A program made the position numbers and the translations under genes. Shown here one piece after another: positions 42,763 through 51,293 of a stretch of DNA of 64,000 nucleotides. Each line of letters opens with the position of its first letter. Positions within the stretch are counted from its first letter, which is position 1. This DNA is from Corynebacterium parakroppenstedtii (GTDB lineage Bacteria; Actinomycetota; Actinomycetes; Mycobacteriales; Mycobacteriaceae), in assembly GCF_019754935.1 (NCBI RefSeq), contig NZ_JAGSOA010000003.1, positions 1-64,000 on the forward strand, written 5' to 3'. Under the pieces are notes generated by a model. It did not search any database and was not told the DNA's origin. It was given only the letters and a program-made list of their open reading frames with translations.

Positions 42763-42791
42763 TTGTTGGTTTTTATGGGTAGAGGTATAGT
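42763..42791 (+). promoter_or_regulatory. promoter of a candidate small RNA
   Basis: TTGTTG and TATAGT are exactly 17 bases apart. No open frame with a ribosome site follows; two hairpins do. Confidence 0.5.
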
Positions 42792-42793
42792 AG

Positions 42794-42880
42794 CATCACA
42801 CCCCCTTTCCTCGGGGTGTGATGAGAGAGGGGCCCCTGTGGGCGGCCGGGCGAGGCGCCTGCAGGGGTCTTTTCTGTTTT
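42794..42880 (+). ncRNA. candidate small non-coding RNA
   Basis: Directly after the promoter lies a perfect 11-bp hairpin (CATCACACCCC/GGGGTGTGATG, 42794-42804 with 42813-42823). After a short AGAGA linker comes a second GC-rich hairpin (GGCCCCTG with CAGGGGTC, inner GGCG/CGCC) ending in TCTTTTCTGTTTT, a rho-independent terminator. The transcript would be about 85 nt with no coding capacity. The terminator could instead simply end the esterase transcript. Confidence 0.45.
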
Positions 42881-43122
42881 CGTGGTGCGGATGATGGCAG
42901 CGATGTCACTGGTAGGTTAGCGTTCGTTGACCATGAGTTGGGCTACGTTGAGGTGATGTCTAGGGGTTAAGGCTGTGTTGGTGTGGTTTACGATATCTTT
43001 CTTGGTTCGCAATGGAGAAGCGGGACCAGCCCAGGTGCGGTTGGTCCCTATGGGTGGATGGTCGGTTAGGTAGCTTAGACCGTGGTGTGGCTGGTCACTT
43101 CGGCCAACGCATCAGGATCAGT
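42881..43122. other. non-coding stretch between the small RNA and the secreted-protein operon
   Basis: The only structure seen is a hairpin GGGACCA/TGGTCCC (43022-43048) downstream of the minus-strand operon, possibly its terminator, though without a strong T-tract. Confidence 0.4.
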
Positions 43123-43725
43123 TTATTCTTCTATTGTACTATCCACGCGCAGCTCGGAGTAGCGGCTTTCTGGGATGGATGCGTCGAATGGGGCTCCTAC
43201 TTCGTGCCAGGTCAGGTCTTCCCCGCATGTCACATTCTGGTTTGTGGTGTCCAGGATGAGGAATCCCCAGACCAGCCGGCCTTGTTTGCCAGCGGGAAGG
43301 TTGTACGGGCCTACGACTTGTTTCAGGGCCCAGTGCTCCGTGTATACGTAGTTGAAACCGAAGGTGTTGGTCATCAACTTCGGCAGTTCAGCTTTCTCTT
43401 TTATTTGGACACTGGTTTCAACCGTCTGTGTGCGAACATCCTTGATGTGTTGTTTTACGGGGACAGGATGATTGTTGTGGTTGGCGACGCTGGCGGCATC
43501 GGTCTGTTTAAACCAGCGGCGTTTAGCAATGGGATAGATCCCATTGCTGTTCGGTGTAGCGCATGACGTTCCTGGTTTGAAGTCATCGTTCCAGCGCTGT
43601 GGCAGTTCGAAATCCCCGGCGAATGTTCCGGGTGAGGATTTCTCCGTAGCGGTGGAGATGCCTGGTGTTGTCAGGCCGATTGCGAGTGTGCACAGTGTTA
43701 CAGCAATTTTTCGACGGTAACGCAT
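43123..43725 (-). CDS. secreted protein, aerolysin/ETX-like pattern (paralogue 3)
   Basis: The 200-residue protein has a Sec signal peptide (RRKIAVTLCTLAIGLTTPG, cleavage near ISTA). The mature part shares its layout with the two proteins encoded upstream: a Cys near the start (GTSCATPN), a Thr/Val-alternating strand (VKQHIKDVRTQTVETSVQIK), a mid-loop, then VVGPYNLPAGKQGRLVWGFL and CGEDLTWHEVG. The alternating strands around a central hairpin and the PGK turn resemble beta-pore-forming toxins. This is inference from pattern. It ends the operon. Confidence 0.65.
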   Translation of the reverse strand: MRYRRKIAVTLCTLAIGLTTPGISTATEKSSPGTFAGDFELPQRWNDDFKPGTSCATPNSNGIYPIAKRRWFKQTDAASVANHNNHPVPVKQHIKDVRTQTVETSVQIKEKAELPKLMTNTFGFNYVYTEHWALKQVVGPYNLPAGKQGRLVWGFLILDTTNQNVTCGEDLTWHEVGAPFDASIPESRYSELRVDSTIEE

Positions 43726-43730
43726 ATGGG

Positions 43731-44312
43731 TTAGCCTTCGAGCTTGTCATTGTCGCGTGTGCTGATGGCCACGTGACGTTCCTTCGGTAAGCTAGCGGTG
43801 AAGTTTCCACCGTTTGCCTTCCATGTGTGGTCTGCGCCGCAAATAGTCTTCTGTCCTTCGAAGTCAGAAACAATCCAGCCAGCACGAAGGACGGCAGTTT
43901 TGCCGGGGGCGATATTGTATGGTCCCACGGTTTCGCCAACCTCGTAGGTTTGCGTGTCGGTGTAGCTGGTGGAGAAGGTCATGTGGATTAAATCCAAGAT
44001 GGGGAAGTCAACGCCAGCAGACACATTCCAGGTTTTGGTCTTGGTTTCTGTGATTTGGCGTGTGACGGGTAGCGGTTCGTCATTGTAGTTGGATATTGTC
44101 CAGGTTCCGGCGGACCCGTCAAAATAGCTACGTTTGATAGCGATGGTTTGTCCGGTATCGCCTGGGTTAGTGCAATGATCTCCGATGGTCGTCGGATTTG
44201 CTGTTCCTTGGTCACGGGGTGGCAGTGCGTGTGCGGCTGGTGCAACGAAAAGTGAGGCTGCTGCTGCGGTTCCTGCTGCTGCTGTTGTAATGGTGCGGAT
44301 GATGTTTTTCAT
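43731..44312 (-). CDS. secreted protein, aerolysin/ETX-like pattern (paralogue 2)
   Basis: I start it at the ATG at 44312 (AGGAGACACC just upstream), giving 193 residues. A signal peptide with an Ala-rich core ends at AHA. The mature protein has SNYNDEPLPVTRQITETKTK, then TWNVSAGVDFPILDL, STSYTDTQTYEVGETVGPYN and IAPGKTAVLRAGWIVSD, then CGADHTWKANGG. The T-x-T-x strand pairs flanking a short amphipathic stretch and the APGKT turn closely recall the ETX/MTX2 pore-forming fold. It lies five bases before the next gene. Confidence 0.65.
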   Translation of the reverse strand: MKNIIRTITTAAAGTAAAASLFVAPAAHALPPRDQGTANPTTIGDHCTNPGDTGQTIAIKRSYFDGSAGTWTISNYNDEPLPVTRQITETKTKTWNVSAGVDFPILDLIHMTFSTSYTDTQTYEVGETVGPYNIAPGKTAVLRAGWIVSDFEGQKTICGADHTWKANGGNFTASLPKERHVAISTRDNDKLEG

Positions 44313-44335
44313 GGTGTCTCCTGTCATGGGTGTGA

Positions 44336-45625
44336 TTAGTTAGATGATTGGGTGGGTACGGGCAATGTACGCCACTGGTCTGGTGTGATGTCTTCAGTTC
44401 TGGTTGATCCGTCCTTGGATGTGATTTTTGCCTGTGCCCAGAATCCACTGGGTGCTGACGCCTGAGGATAGTGGGAGAGCAAGGAGTATTTTCCGTCTTT
44501 TCCGCAATGGATTTCTTGGTAATTCACTCGCGTCATGGTTGTTCCGTATTCCACGCGGACTTTTTCACCGGGGGCTAGGTGAACGGGTTTTAGAGGAGTG
44601 CCCACTGGCATGTATGCGCGCTCAATCACTCCGATAGATTCCAACCAACCGTTGGGCAGGTGGTTTCTTACGTTTTTCCAGTTAGAGTAGCCGTTGTATT
44701 CTGCGCCAACCACGTAGTCTGTCTGTGGTGTGTACGTGTACTCGGAATCTGACCAATTCAGGAAGTCGTTTGAATAGCCTGGTTTTGCAAAATCTGGTTT
44801 TGTTGCTGTGATGTGATAGGGGTACCAGGTTTTGTCTCTGTTGTTGCATGTTTGACCTAGCGTAGGCCAGGACGAATCATGCTGTGGTTCCTGTGTGGGT
44901 TCGATAATTTCGTCGCGCTTGGGGTCTGCAACTTTTTCCAGGCTCGGCCCTGAGCGGCTGTTGTAGGTGTTTCCACTGGGCTTACTGTTTGCCCCTGGGT
45001 TGCGGGTTGGAATATCCATCGCAAGGTCTGAGACGGTGCCATCAGCTTTGATGATGTAGGCGTATGCGTAACGTTCGGCGGGGCCGGTACCGCGAATAAC
45101 GTTGGCGCCTTCAGCATTGGTAAGGACGCCGTCTTGGCAGGTGACGTACATAGCGATGAAGTCTTTTTCGACGACGCCGTATTCAATGCGGACGGATTCT
45201 CCCGGTCCTAGGTTGATGGGCCCGAAGGTTTCGTTGTCTAGCCACCCGTTGGATTCCTTTAATCCAATGTCGGATTTGGCGGTAGTGTTCCACCCGGAGG
45301 GGAGAGAGGCCTTGGAATTCGCGTCAATCTTGTGATTAGTTCCTGTTTCGATTGAGGCGGTGTAGGGAACTGTTTTGTCTGTTTTGTTGGTGAATTGGAT
45401 GTTTCCATCACCGAGGTAGCGACGACCGGTTTCCCCATAGTGCCATTCAGGGTAGTGATCAGTGTGTGCTGATTCCGGAGTGCAACTCTTGTACAGGTTT
45501 GTGATTGGGTAGCCTTGAGGCATATCTGGGATGGCCTGTGCGACGGGTGTACTGACTGTAGCCAGTGGGGCTGCGATGAGTAGTGCAGCCCCCAGCATCC
45601 GGGCACTTATGCTGGATATAGACAT
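44336..45625 (-). CDS. secreted two-repeat protein of the same family (paralogue 1)
   Basis: The first gene of the operon (AGGAAAG upstream of the ATG) encodes 429 residues with a signal peptide (LGAALLIAAPLATVSTPVAQA). It appears to hold two copies of the family domain: residues about 60-180 (IQFTNKTDKTVPYTASIETG ... GPINLGPGESVRIEYGVVEK ... CQDG) and about 275-410 (YVVGAEYNGYSNWKNVRNHL ... PVHLAPGEKVRVEYGTTM ... HCGKDGKY), joined by a Pro/Ser-rich linker. The repeated PGE-x-VR-x-EYG turn marks both. Role unknown; it may assist or form a complex with the two smaller proteins. Confidence 0.6.
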   Translation of the reverse strand: MSISSISARMLGAALLIAAPLATVSTPVAQAIPDMPQGYPITNLYKSCTPESAHTDHYPEWHYGETGRRYLGDGNIQFTNKTDKTVPYTASIETGTNHKIDANSKASLPSGWNTTAKSDIGLKESNGWLDNETFGPINLGPGESVRIEYGVVEKDFIAMYVTCQDGVLTNAEGANVIRGTGPAERYAYAYIIKADGTVSDLAMDIPTRNPGANSKPSGNTYNSRSGPSLEKVADPKRDEIIEPTQEPQHDSSWPTLGQTCNNRDKTWYPYHITATKPDFAKPGYSNDFLNWSDSEYTYTPQTDYVVGAEYNGYSNWKNVRNHLPNGWLESIGVIERAYMPVGTPLKPVHLAPGEKVRVEYGTTMTRVNYQEIHCGKDGKYSLLSHYPQASAPSGFWAQAKITSKDGSTRTEDITPDQWRTLPVPTQSSN

Positions 45626-45985
45626 GAATGCTTTCCTGCTGGTTCATTTGTGAGGGGCGCTCCTTGATGGGGAGCTCAATGGGATCAGAATGCGATGATG
45701 CTTGCTCGATCCTTTAATAAGGATATAGCAATTCTTAAACATTACAACCGGAGCAGCCTCATGACAGGAACTATGGTTCAAGGTGCTGGTGGTGGTGTTG
45801 TACGGTGCTGGTGTGATTGGCGTGCCCTGGTTTTTGTTCCGTTTGAGTAGATGGGAGATTTGGAACATGCTGAGGAAATTTGATCAGGATGTGATGGGCG
45901 GCGTCGTTCGTTGAGTTGAGCATCGCATCCTGTCGGAGAGTCTTTCGGTGTGAGCTGTATGTCAGGCCATTGCGGTGTGTTCTTT
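45626..45985. other. upstream region of the secreted-protein operon
   Basis: AT-rich sequence around 45710-45745 probably carries the minus-strand promoter. No gene is supported in this 360-bp stretch. Confidence 0.4.
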
Positions 45986-46117
45986 CTATAGGTCGTTGTC
46001 GGGGCGGTCGCCGCGGATCAAAGCGACGAGGTCGTTGACGGTCATGAGGACGAATTGGGCTCCGGGGTTGGTGGTGCCACGTCGTTTAGCGACGACTATT
46101 CCCACCACGGCGTCATC
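45986..46117 (-). pseudogene. 3' fragment of the phage nuclease gene (copy of 52895-53275)
   Basis: About 130 bp match the 3' end of the nuclease gene at 52895-53275 with only a few mismatches, including the codons for the closing VALIRGDRPDNDL and a stop (TAG here, TGA there). Similarity stops abruptly at about 46117. The 5' part of the gene is missing. Confidence 0.85.
45988..46117 (+). repeat. left copy of the direct repeat flanking the ars/RM island
   Basis: It matches 52897-53026 at a constant offset of 6909 bp. The repeat pair brackets the arsenic and restriction-modification genes. Confidence 0.85.
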
Positions 46118-46152
46118 GTTTTAACTTCGGTAAATCGATATTTGCATAGTTC

Positions 46153-47904
46153 TTAGTCGGGTATGACGGGTAGTTGAACCACTTCTACCCCTGCCTGATT
46201 AACGACCGAATTAATTACCTCCTGTTGCGCATTGGCTCGTCGTAGCAGGAACGGTGATGACGTCTCGGTTGCTGGGAGCGACTGGTTGATTACCCATGCC
46301 CACGGCTCGATACCTGCTCGCGATAGGTCGGCTGCGAGCGACTGTGCCTCGAGCATTGGCGTGGTTTCTGGCAGTGTCACGAGGATTGGCCGGGTAACTT
46401 CCGTATTTTGCAGGTGTTGGAGAGTGGTCGCAGAATCGTCACGTCCGGATTGACGCATGAGTTCGCGGTGGTAGGACCCAGTGGCGTCCAGTAACAGCAG
46501 GGTGTGCCCAGTGGGGGCGGTGTCGAGGACAACCCACTGGTTTTCGGCCGTTGCTACGATCTCCGAAAATGCATTGAAAACGGCCACTTCTTCTGTACAT
46601 GGGGAGCGCAGGTCTTCCTCCAACTGTGCGTACCCGTCGGCATCGAGGGAAGCGCCTTTGCTGGCGAGTACTTCTTCTCGGTAGCTAGCCGTCACCGCGT
46701 CAGGATCGATAGATGACACCGTCAAACCGCCGATGCTGTCTTCGAGGGAAGCATCGAGGTGATTCGCCGGATCCGTGGTGGACAGATGTACCGGCTTGCC
46801 GCGCTTAGCGAGCTCCAATGCCAGCATTTGCGCCACGGTGGTTTTGCCAACCCCACCTTTGCCCATGCACAAGACGAGTTTCGGTTTCCCCTCTGCTAGC
46901 TCATCCACCAGATTGGATAAATCAACGTGCGAATTTGAAGTGGACTGCGTCAAGCCCGGCTCTAGTGCGGGACCCGCGTTCGAACTTTCATTACCGTCAG
47001 GCTCGCCCAGGTGTGATAGGCCGTCTACCCCCATCACCGGGTTAGCCTTCAACTCGAGCCGTACCGTTGGAATACTATTGATCGCGCTCAGTTCAGGATT
47101 TGTGGCAAGGCCATCAAGTAGTGCCTGTTCCCTGGCATAAATTGACTCCGACAGCTGATCGGTAGCGGCGTTCGCTGGCAGGATTCCGTTGATCACCAAC
47201 AGCGTCGGTTTGATTCCCATCTCAAGTAGTTCACCGGTGGAACGGTTAGCTTCTTGCAAGGTCGAGATTTGAGCTCTGGCCACCAGAACCAGTGAAGTTT
47301 GTGCCGGGTCAGCCAGAGCGGCGACCGCCTCGTGATAGGTTTGCCGGTTCTTCTCCAGTCCAGACATCGGCCCCAGACACGAGGCGTCACCCGCGCCTTT
47401 ATCAATGAAACTCGACCAATCACCAGGTAAGGACAGTAACCGCAGAGTGTGTCCGGTCGGGGCGGTATCGAAAATGATGTGGTCATAGCGGCTAGTAATG
47501 TCTTCGTTTGTTAGATAGTCGACGAATCGATTAAAGCTAGCGACTTCAACGGTGCAGGAACCGGACAAGGTTTCTTCGGTTGTTGCCAGTACCTCGGGTG
47601 GCAGCAGGCCACGAACCGGACCCAGGATAGATTCGCGATACCGCGCCGCTTCTGCCTCCGGGTCAATCTCTACCGCATCAAAGCTGGTAGCGCCGGGCAC
47701 AAGGTCGGTTAGCTCTGCTCCGCCCGACCCGATCTCACGGCCGAATACCTGCCCAATGTTCGAGGCTGGATCAGTTGACACTAGCAGCACTCGTTTACCT
47801 TCACTTGCCGCGCGGGTGGCTAGAGAGCAAGCAACCGTGGTCTTTCCGACTCCACCTTTACCGGTAAAAAACGCAAACTTGGTGCTCAGTTCGGGAAGGG
47901 ACAT
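46153..47904 (-). CDS. arsA: arsenite-stimulated ATPase ArsA (tandem domains)
   Basis: ArsA drives arsenite/antimonite efflux together with a membrane pump. The 583-residue protein has two GET3/ArsA halves, each with a deviant Walker A (FFTGKGGVGKTT at 12-23 and CMGKGGVGKTT around 345) and the switch motif DTAPTGHT. The linker between the halves is Ser/Asn/Gly-rich. The ATG at 47904 shares a base with the arsD stop. No arsB or acr3 gene is in the window, so its partner pump must be elsewhere or lost. Confidence 0.95.
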   Translation of the reverse strand: MSLPELSTKFAFFTGKGGVGKTTVACSLATRAASEGKRVLLVSTDPASNIGQVFGREIGSGGAELTDLVPGATSFDAVEIDPEAEAARYRESILGPVRGLLPPEVLATTEETLSGSCTVEVASFNRFVDYLTNEDITSRYDHIIFDTAPTGHTLRLLSLPGDWSSFIDKGAGDASCLGPMSGLEKNRQTYHEAVAALADPAQTSLVLVARAQISTLQEANRSTGELLEMGIKPTLLVINGILPANAATDQLSESIYAREQALLDGLATNPELSAINSIPTVRLELKANPVMGVDGLSHLGEPDGNESSNAGPALEPGLTQSTSNSHVDLSNLVDELAEGKPKLVLCMGKGGVGKTTVAQMLALELAKRGKPVHLSTTDPANHLDASLEDSIGGLTVSSIDPDAVTASYREEVLASKGASLDADGYAQLEEDLRSPCTEEVAVFNAFSEIVATAENQWVVLDTAPTGHTLLLLDATGSYHRELMRQSGRDDSATTLQHLQNTEVTRPILVTLPETTPMLEAQSLAADLSRAGIEPWAWVINQSLPATETSSPFLLRRANAQQEVINSVVNQAGVEVVQLPVIPD

Positions 47905-48272
47905 TAGCAGCACCCACTTTCGCCACAGCAGTCAGACTCAACGACGGGCAAAGTGGTCTTTTCCTCCAGGGATACCCCGGCGAATTGACGGAGCTGATCA
48001 ACTTGTGGGTAAGAACCAGTAGCAACGATAGTGCCATCGACCACAGTAACTGGCAGGCCGTCTGTACCCGCCACCTCGACATATGCGCGAACTGGCTCGC
48101 ACGTCGCAAAATCAGTAGGGGCAGACGCCAGATTATGCCTGGTCACGGTAATGCCCTCCTTTTCCAGAGTGGTCAGCGCCGCATTGAAATCAACGAGAGC
48201 TTGGTCTACGTCGGTTCCGCAGAGCCCGGAAGAACAGCACAGGGCCGGTTCATAGACATCGATTTGACGCAC
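47904..48272 (-). CDS. arsD: arsenic metallochaperone ArsD
   Basis: ArsD hands As(III)/Sb(III) to ArsA. The start is GTG at 48272, with AAGGAG six bases upstream; an upstream reading extends into the divergent operator and is not real. The 122-residue protein begins RQIDVYEPALCCSSGLCG with the metal-binding Cys-Cys and following Cys. Vicinal pairs also stand at the C-terminus (SDCCGESGCC). It is coupled to arsA by TAATG. Confidence 0.95.
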   Translation of the reverse strand: MRQIDVYEPALCCSSGLCGTDVDQALVDFNAALTTLEKEGITVTRHNLASAPTDFATCEPVRAYVEVAGTDGLPVTVVDGTIVATGSYPQVDQLRQFAGVSLEEKTTLPVVESDCCGESGCC

Positions 48273-48311
48273 AATTAACTCCTTACATTTCGATGATTGT
48301 CGCACTGACTC

Positions 48312-48355
48312 GAACTCTATCACGTTTCGATGCTTATCGAAACGTGATAGAGTTC
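48312..48355. promoter_or_regulatory. ArsR operator: perfect palindrome with 20-bp arms
   Basis: GAACTCTATCACGTTTCGAT and its exact complement are separated by four bases (GCTT). It lies in the 87-bp region between the divergent arsD and arsR-arsC genes, so one repressor could control both directions. Confidence 0.85.
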
Positions 48356-48359
48356 TTGC

Positions 48360-49106
48360 ATGACCAGCCAACATGCTCCGAATTGCTGCCCCGCACCTGC
48401 AGTTGCCGACGAAGGACGGTGTCGGGACGCGGCGAGTATTTTTGCGGCACTTAGTGATGTCACGCGGCTGCAAGTGGCTCTGTTCATATACCGCTGTTCA
48501 CCGAACCCGGTGTGCGCATGTTCATTTCCCGAGGTTTTTAATATCAGCCGGTCAACCATTTCGCACCATCTCACCAAGCTGGTAAATGCTGGCATATTAG
48601 GCCGTGAACAGCAGGGTAAGTGGGCCTACTATTCGATCGCCTCGGAATTTGATACTCAATTCCTTGACGTTGTCGCTAAACACGTGCCTCAACAAACCAC
48701 ACGCCGAAAGGAAGCCGCCGTGACCAAAATCCTTTTCGCCTGCAGACAAAACGCTGGTCGCTCACAAATGGCAGCTGCCATTGCGCAAGAACTAGCAACA
48801 TCTGACGTGACCATCATGAGCGCAGGCACCGAACCGGCCGAGGAAGTACACCCCGAGGTACGCGACGCCCTCGCTGAAATTGGGTTAGAGCCGTTTGCGC
48901 AGCCAGAAAAACTGGATCCGGCGAAAGTGAAGATGGCCGATTGGGTGATCACGATGGGATGTGGCGAATCATGCCCAATTTTCCCCGGAACCCACTATGA
49001 AGACTGGGAGGTCGCTGATCCGTCGGGGGAACCCACAGAGGTCGTACGCGAAATCCGCGACGATATTACCAAGCGCGTAAAAGAGTTGTTGAGCCGAATT
49101 TCTTAA
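48360..49106 (+). CDS. ArsR repressor fused to LMW-PTP-type arsenate reductase
   Basis: This 248-residue fusion senses and reduces arsenic. Residues 1-115 are an ArsR-family winged helix (IFAALSDVTRLQVALFIYRC, NISRSTISHHLTKLVNAGIL) with cysteines at CCPA, CRD and CACS as possible metalloid ligands. Residues 120-248 are an arsenate reductase of the low-molecular-weight phosphatase fold: P-loop CRQNAGRS, then DWVITMGCGESCPIFPG and the DPSG Asp loop. A GTG at 48720 with AAAGGA upstream could also give a free ArsC. The start lies four bases after the palindromic operator. Confidence 0.9.
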   Translation: MTSQHAPNCCPAPAVADEGRCRDAASIFAALSDVTRLQVALFIYRCSPNPVCACSFPEVFNISRSTISHHLTKLVNAGILGREQQGKWAYYSIASEFDTQFLDVVAKHVPQQTTRRKEAAVTKILFACRQNAGRSQMAAAIAQELATSDVTIMSAGTEPAEEVHPEVRDALAEIGLEPFAQPEKLDPAKVKMADWVITMGCGESCPIFPGTHYEDWEVADPSGEPTEVVREIRDDITKRVKELLSRIS

Positions 49107-49598
49107 GGAAAATCTGCGCACCCGTAAGGGTATTTGCACACACCCACCCCGACCGGAACGGGGAAAACATGCATAGTCTGCGCCATCGGCGTTGTCGCAT
49201 TTGGCCGTAGATGCACGTAAACCCCCTCGGCGGGGCCAGGGGGCTACGGCGATGTGGAGTCGCTTACGAAACGATCCCTACAAGGCAAAACGTACAGTGG
49301 TCAGTGGGGCATCAACAACAGCAACAGTATGTGACTACGGCACAAACGATAGTCAGTCCTACTAACTCACGAAGAGTATGAGTAGGCGCTACGGGCACAA
49401 TATAACATATCTCACATGGTTGAGGATCGTCACTGAGCGCCAGCCAATACATCATGCGACCAAACATGAGACGGCTACACCACTATCTATAACGTATAGC
49501 GATCTCGTACACTTTTATCCTGCCACTCTGTGCCTGTAACGGCACTGCAACGGTGAGGTATACGGAATCGACCGAATAAATTACAAGAAAGCAGTACC
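49107..49598. other. non-coding stretch between the ars and RM genes
   Basis: This 492-bp region holds CCCCG/CGGGG (near 49147-49163) and CCCCCTCGGC...AGGGGG hairpins, then AT-rich sequence probably carrying the promoter of the methylase gene. I see no gene. Confidence 0.45.
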
Positions 49599-51293
49599 AT
49601 GTCTCGTGCGACCATGATTAGCGCTGTTGGGCAGGAATACTTAACGTCCAACGTTGAGAACGACGAGTTCAGCTACGTCAAACAAGCTGGATCTAAAGAG
49701 AAACTCGCGCAAATACTCGGGCGCGCGCCAGAGCATCAAACACTCGACATCCGGTTCTTTGATGAAGAGTCAAAAACGGCGGTTCTTATCGAGACGAAGA
49801 CCCGTTTTACCGACAAGGACATCGCCCAACTTCGCGAATATGCCATCGAAGAAAGAGCACTGTTCCCCAACAATAAAATCATCGCGATCCTAGCGAACAC
49901 TGAGAACGAGGACCTGAGGGTCTGGAAGAACAACGTCGATGATGAGTCTGAGATGCCCGGAGAGACAGCCATCGACACGATGTCGTACTACGTCTCTCTC
50001 TTCGAGGCGAGCCGTCAGAATAACCGCGAGCAGGTTTTGCGCAACACTTACGCACTCAACGTGCTACTGCATAAGAAGGATATCGACGAGAAACTGCGTA
50101 GTCAGTTTGTCGGAACGACCCTGCTTTACGTTAAGGACACCGTAAATAACCTCGGTATCTCTGAAATTAATGAGGAGACCACTGTGCAGCTGCGTGAACG
50201 CTGGGCAGTGTTCACTGCAGATCAGATTCGTACTGGTATCCAGACCACTCTGGACAATCTTCTCGATGGCTCCGATAACAAGGCAACGAAGGTTAAGCTT
50301 CTGCGATCCAACGTAGTTTTGGACCAGAAGGTGCGTGCCCTCAAACTTGATGACCGGCTCGACATTCTTATTGCCATTGTTACCGGTATCTACGCCTACA
50401 TTGACGAGGACAGTTCCGAAGGACAAGACCTGTTGAACCTGTTCTTCATTGCATTCAACAAGTACACCGGCAAAGCTGATAAGAACCAAGCCTTCACCCC
50501 AGACCACATCACTGAGTTCGCGTGTCGCGTGACTGGGGTGAACCGTAATACCCGTATCTTTGACGGTGCGTGTGGCTCTGGTTCCTTTCTTGTGCAGGGC
50601 ATGGTGAAAGCCATTGCAGACTGCGCCACGATGAACGGTACGCAACAGCAAAAAGAAGCTCAGCAGGCTAAAATTCGCCGCGAGCACATCTACGGCGTTG
50701 AGATCGAAGAAAAAGCTTATGGTCTATCCACGACCAACATGCTGATCCACGGTGATGGAAACTCCAACATCAAACTCGGAAATCTGTTCAAGTCCAAAGA
50801 TTTTCTCCTGGAAGCCGACCCTGATGTGATCCTGATGAACCCACCGTTCAATGCCAAGCCAATCACGATCCCCGAGCGTTATAAAACTAACTGGGGTAAG
50901 GCCAAGAACGGCAAGGAAGACCCGACAAAAGGTATGGTCTTCGTCCAGTTCATCTCGGACTGCATCGTTGAAGCTAACTCACAGAGGCAGAAGAATAACG
51001 AGTCCACTAAAACCGTGCGCATGGCAGTGATCCTGCCTGTTGCAGCGGCCATTGGCTCTAATAAGCTCCTCAAGGAAACTAAGCAGCGCCTGCTCGCTAA
51101 CAACACGCTTGAGGCAGTGTTTACGCTGCCCAACGAGATTTTCTACCCCGGCGCCTCGGTGTCTGCCTGCATGATGGTGTTTACCCTTGGTAAACCTCAC
51201 TACGACGGCGACGCGCCTGCCAAGGACACGTTTTTTGGGTACTACAAGGACGACGCTCACAAGAAGAAGAAGAATCTCGGTCGTATCGAGTAG
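49599..51293 (+). CDS. BcgI-like nuclease-methyltransferase subunit, interrupted by an amber codon
   Basis: The 564 residues read before the stop contain an N-terminal PD-(D/E)XK-like nuclease (D50, then E65-T-K67 in LIETKTRF), a helical middle, and an N6-adenine methylase with motif I DGACGSGSF and motif IV NPPF. No separate hsdR gene is present, so this looks like the fused subunit of a BcgI-type (type IIB/IIG) system rather than classical HsdM. The frame is broken by TAG at 51291-51293; the in-frame sequence continues for 85 residues with normal family sequence. Confidence 0.85.
   Translation: MSRATMISAVGQEYLTSNVENDEFSYVKQAGSKEKLAQILGRAPEHQTLDIRFFDEESKTAVLIETKTRFTDKDIAQLREYAIEERALFPNNKIIAILANTENEDLRVWKNNVDDESEMPGETAIDTMSYYVSLFEASRQNNREQVLRNTYALNVLLHKKDIDEKLRSQFVGTTLLYVKDTVNNLGISEINEETTVQLRERWAVFTADQIRTGIQTTLDNLLDGSDNKATKVKLLRSNVVLDQKVRALKLDDRLDILIAIVTGIYAYIDEDSSEGQDLLNLFFIAFNKYTGKADKNQAFTPDHITEFACRVTGVNRNTRIFDGACGSGSFLVQGMVKAIADCATMNGTQQQKEAQQAKIRREHIYGVEIEEKAYGLSTTNMLIHGDGNSNIKLGNLFKSKDFLLEADPDVILMNPPFNAKPITIPERYKTNWGKAKNGKEDPTKGMVFVQFISDCIVEANSQRQKNNESTKTVRMAVILPVAAAIGSNKLLKETKQRLLANNTLEAVFTLPNEIFYPGASVSACMMVFTLGKPHYDGDAPAKDTFFGYYKDDAHKKKKNLGRIE

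Noticed and set aside
43012-43566. Plus-strand open frame of 184 codons over the secreted-protein operon
   Set aside because: It is antisense to a gene with a clear signal peptide and paralogues, and has no ribosome site.
49141-49175. CACCCCGACCGGAACGGGGAAAAC looked like part of a type I-E CRISPR repeat
   Set aside because: It occurs once, without spacers or further copies, and no cas genes are present; it reads better as a simple CCCCG/CGGGG hairpin.
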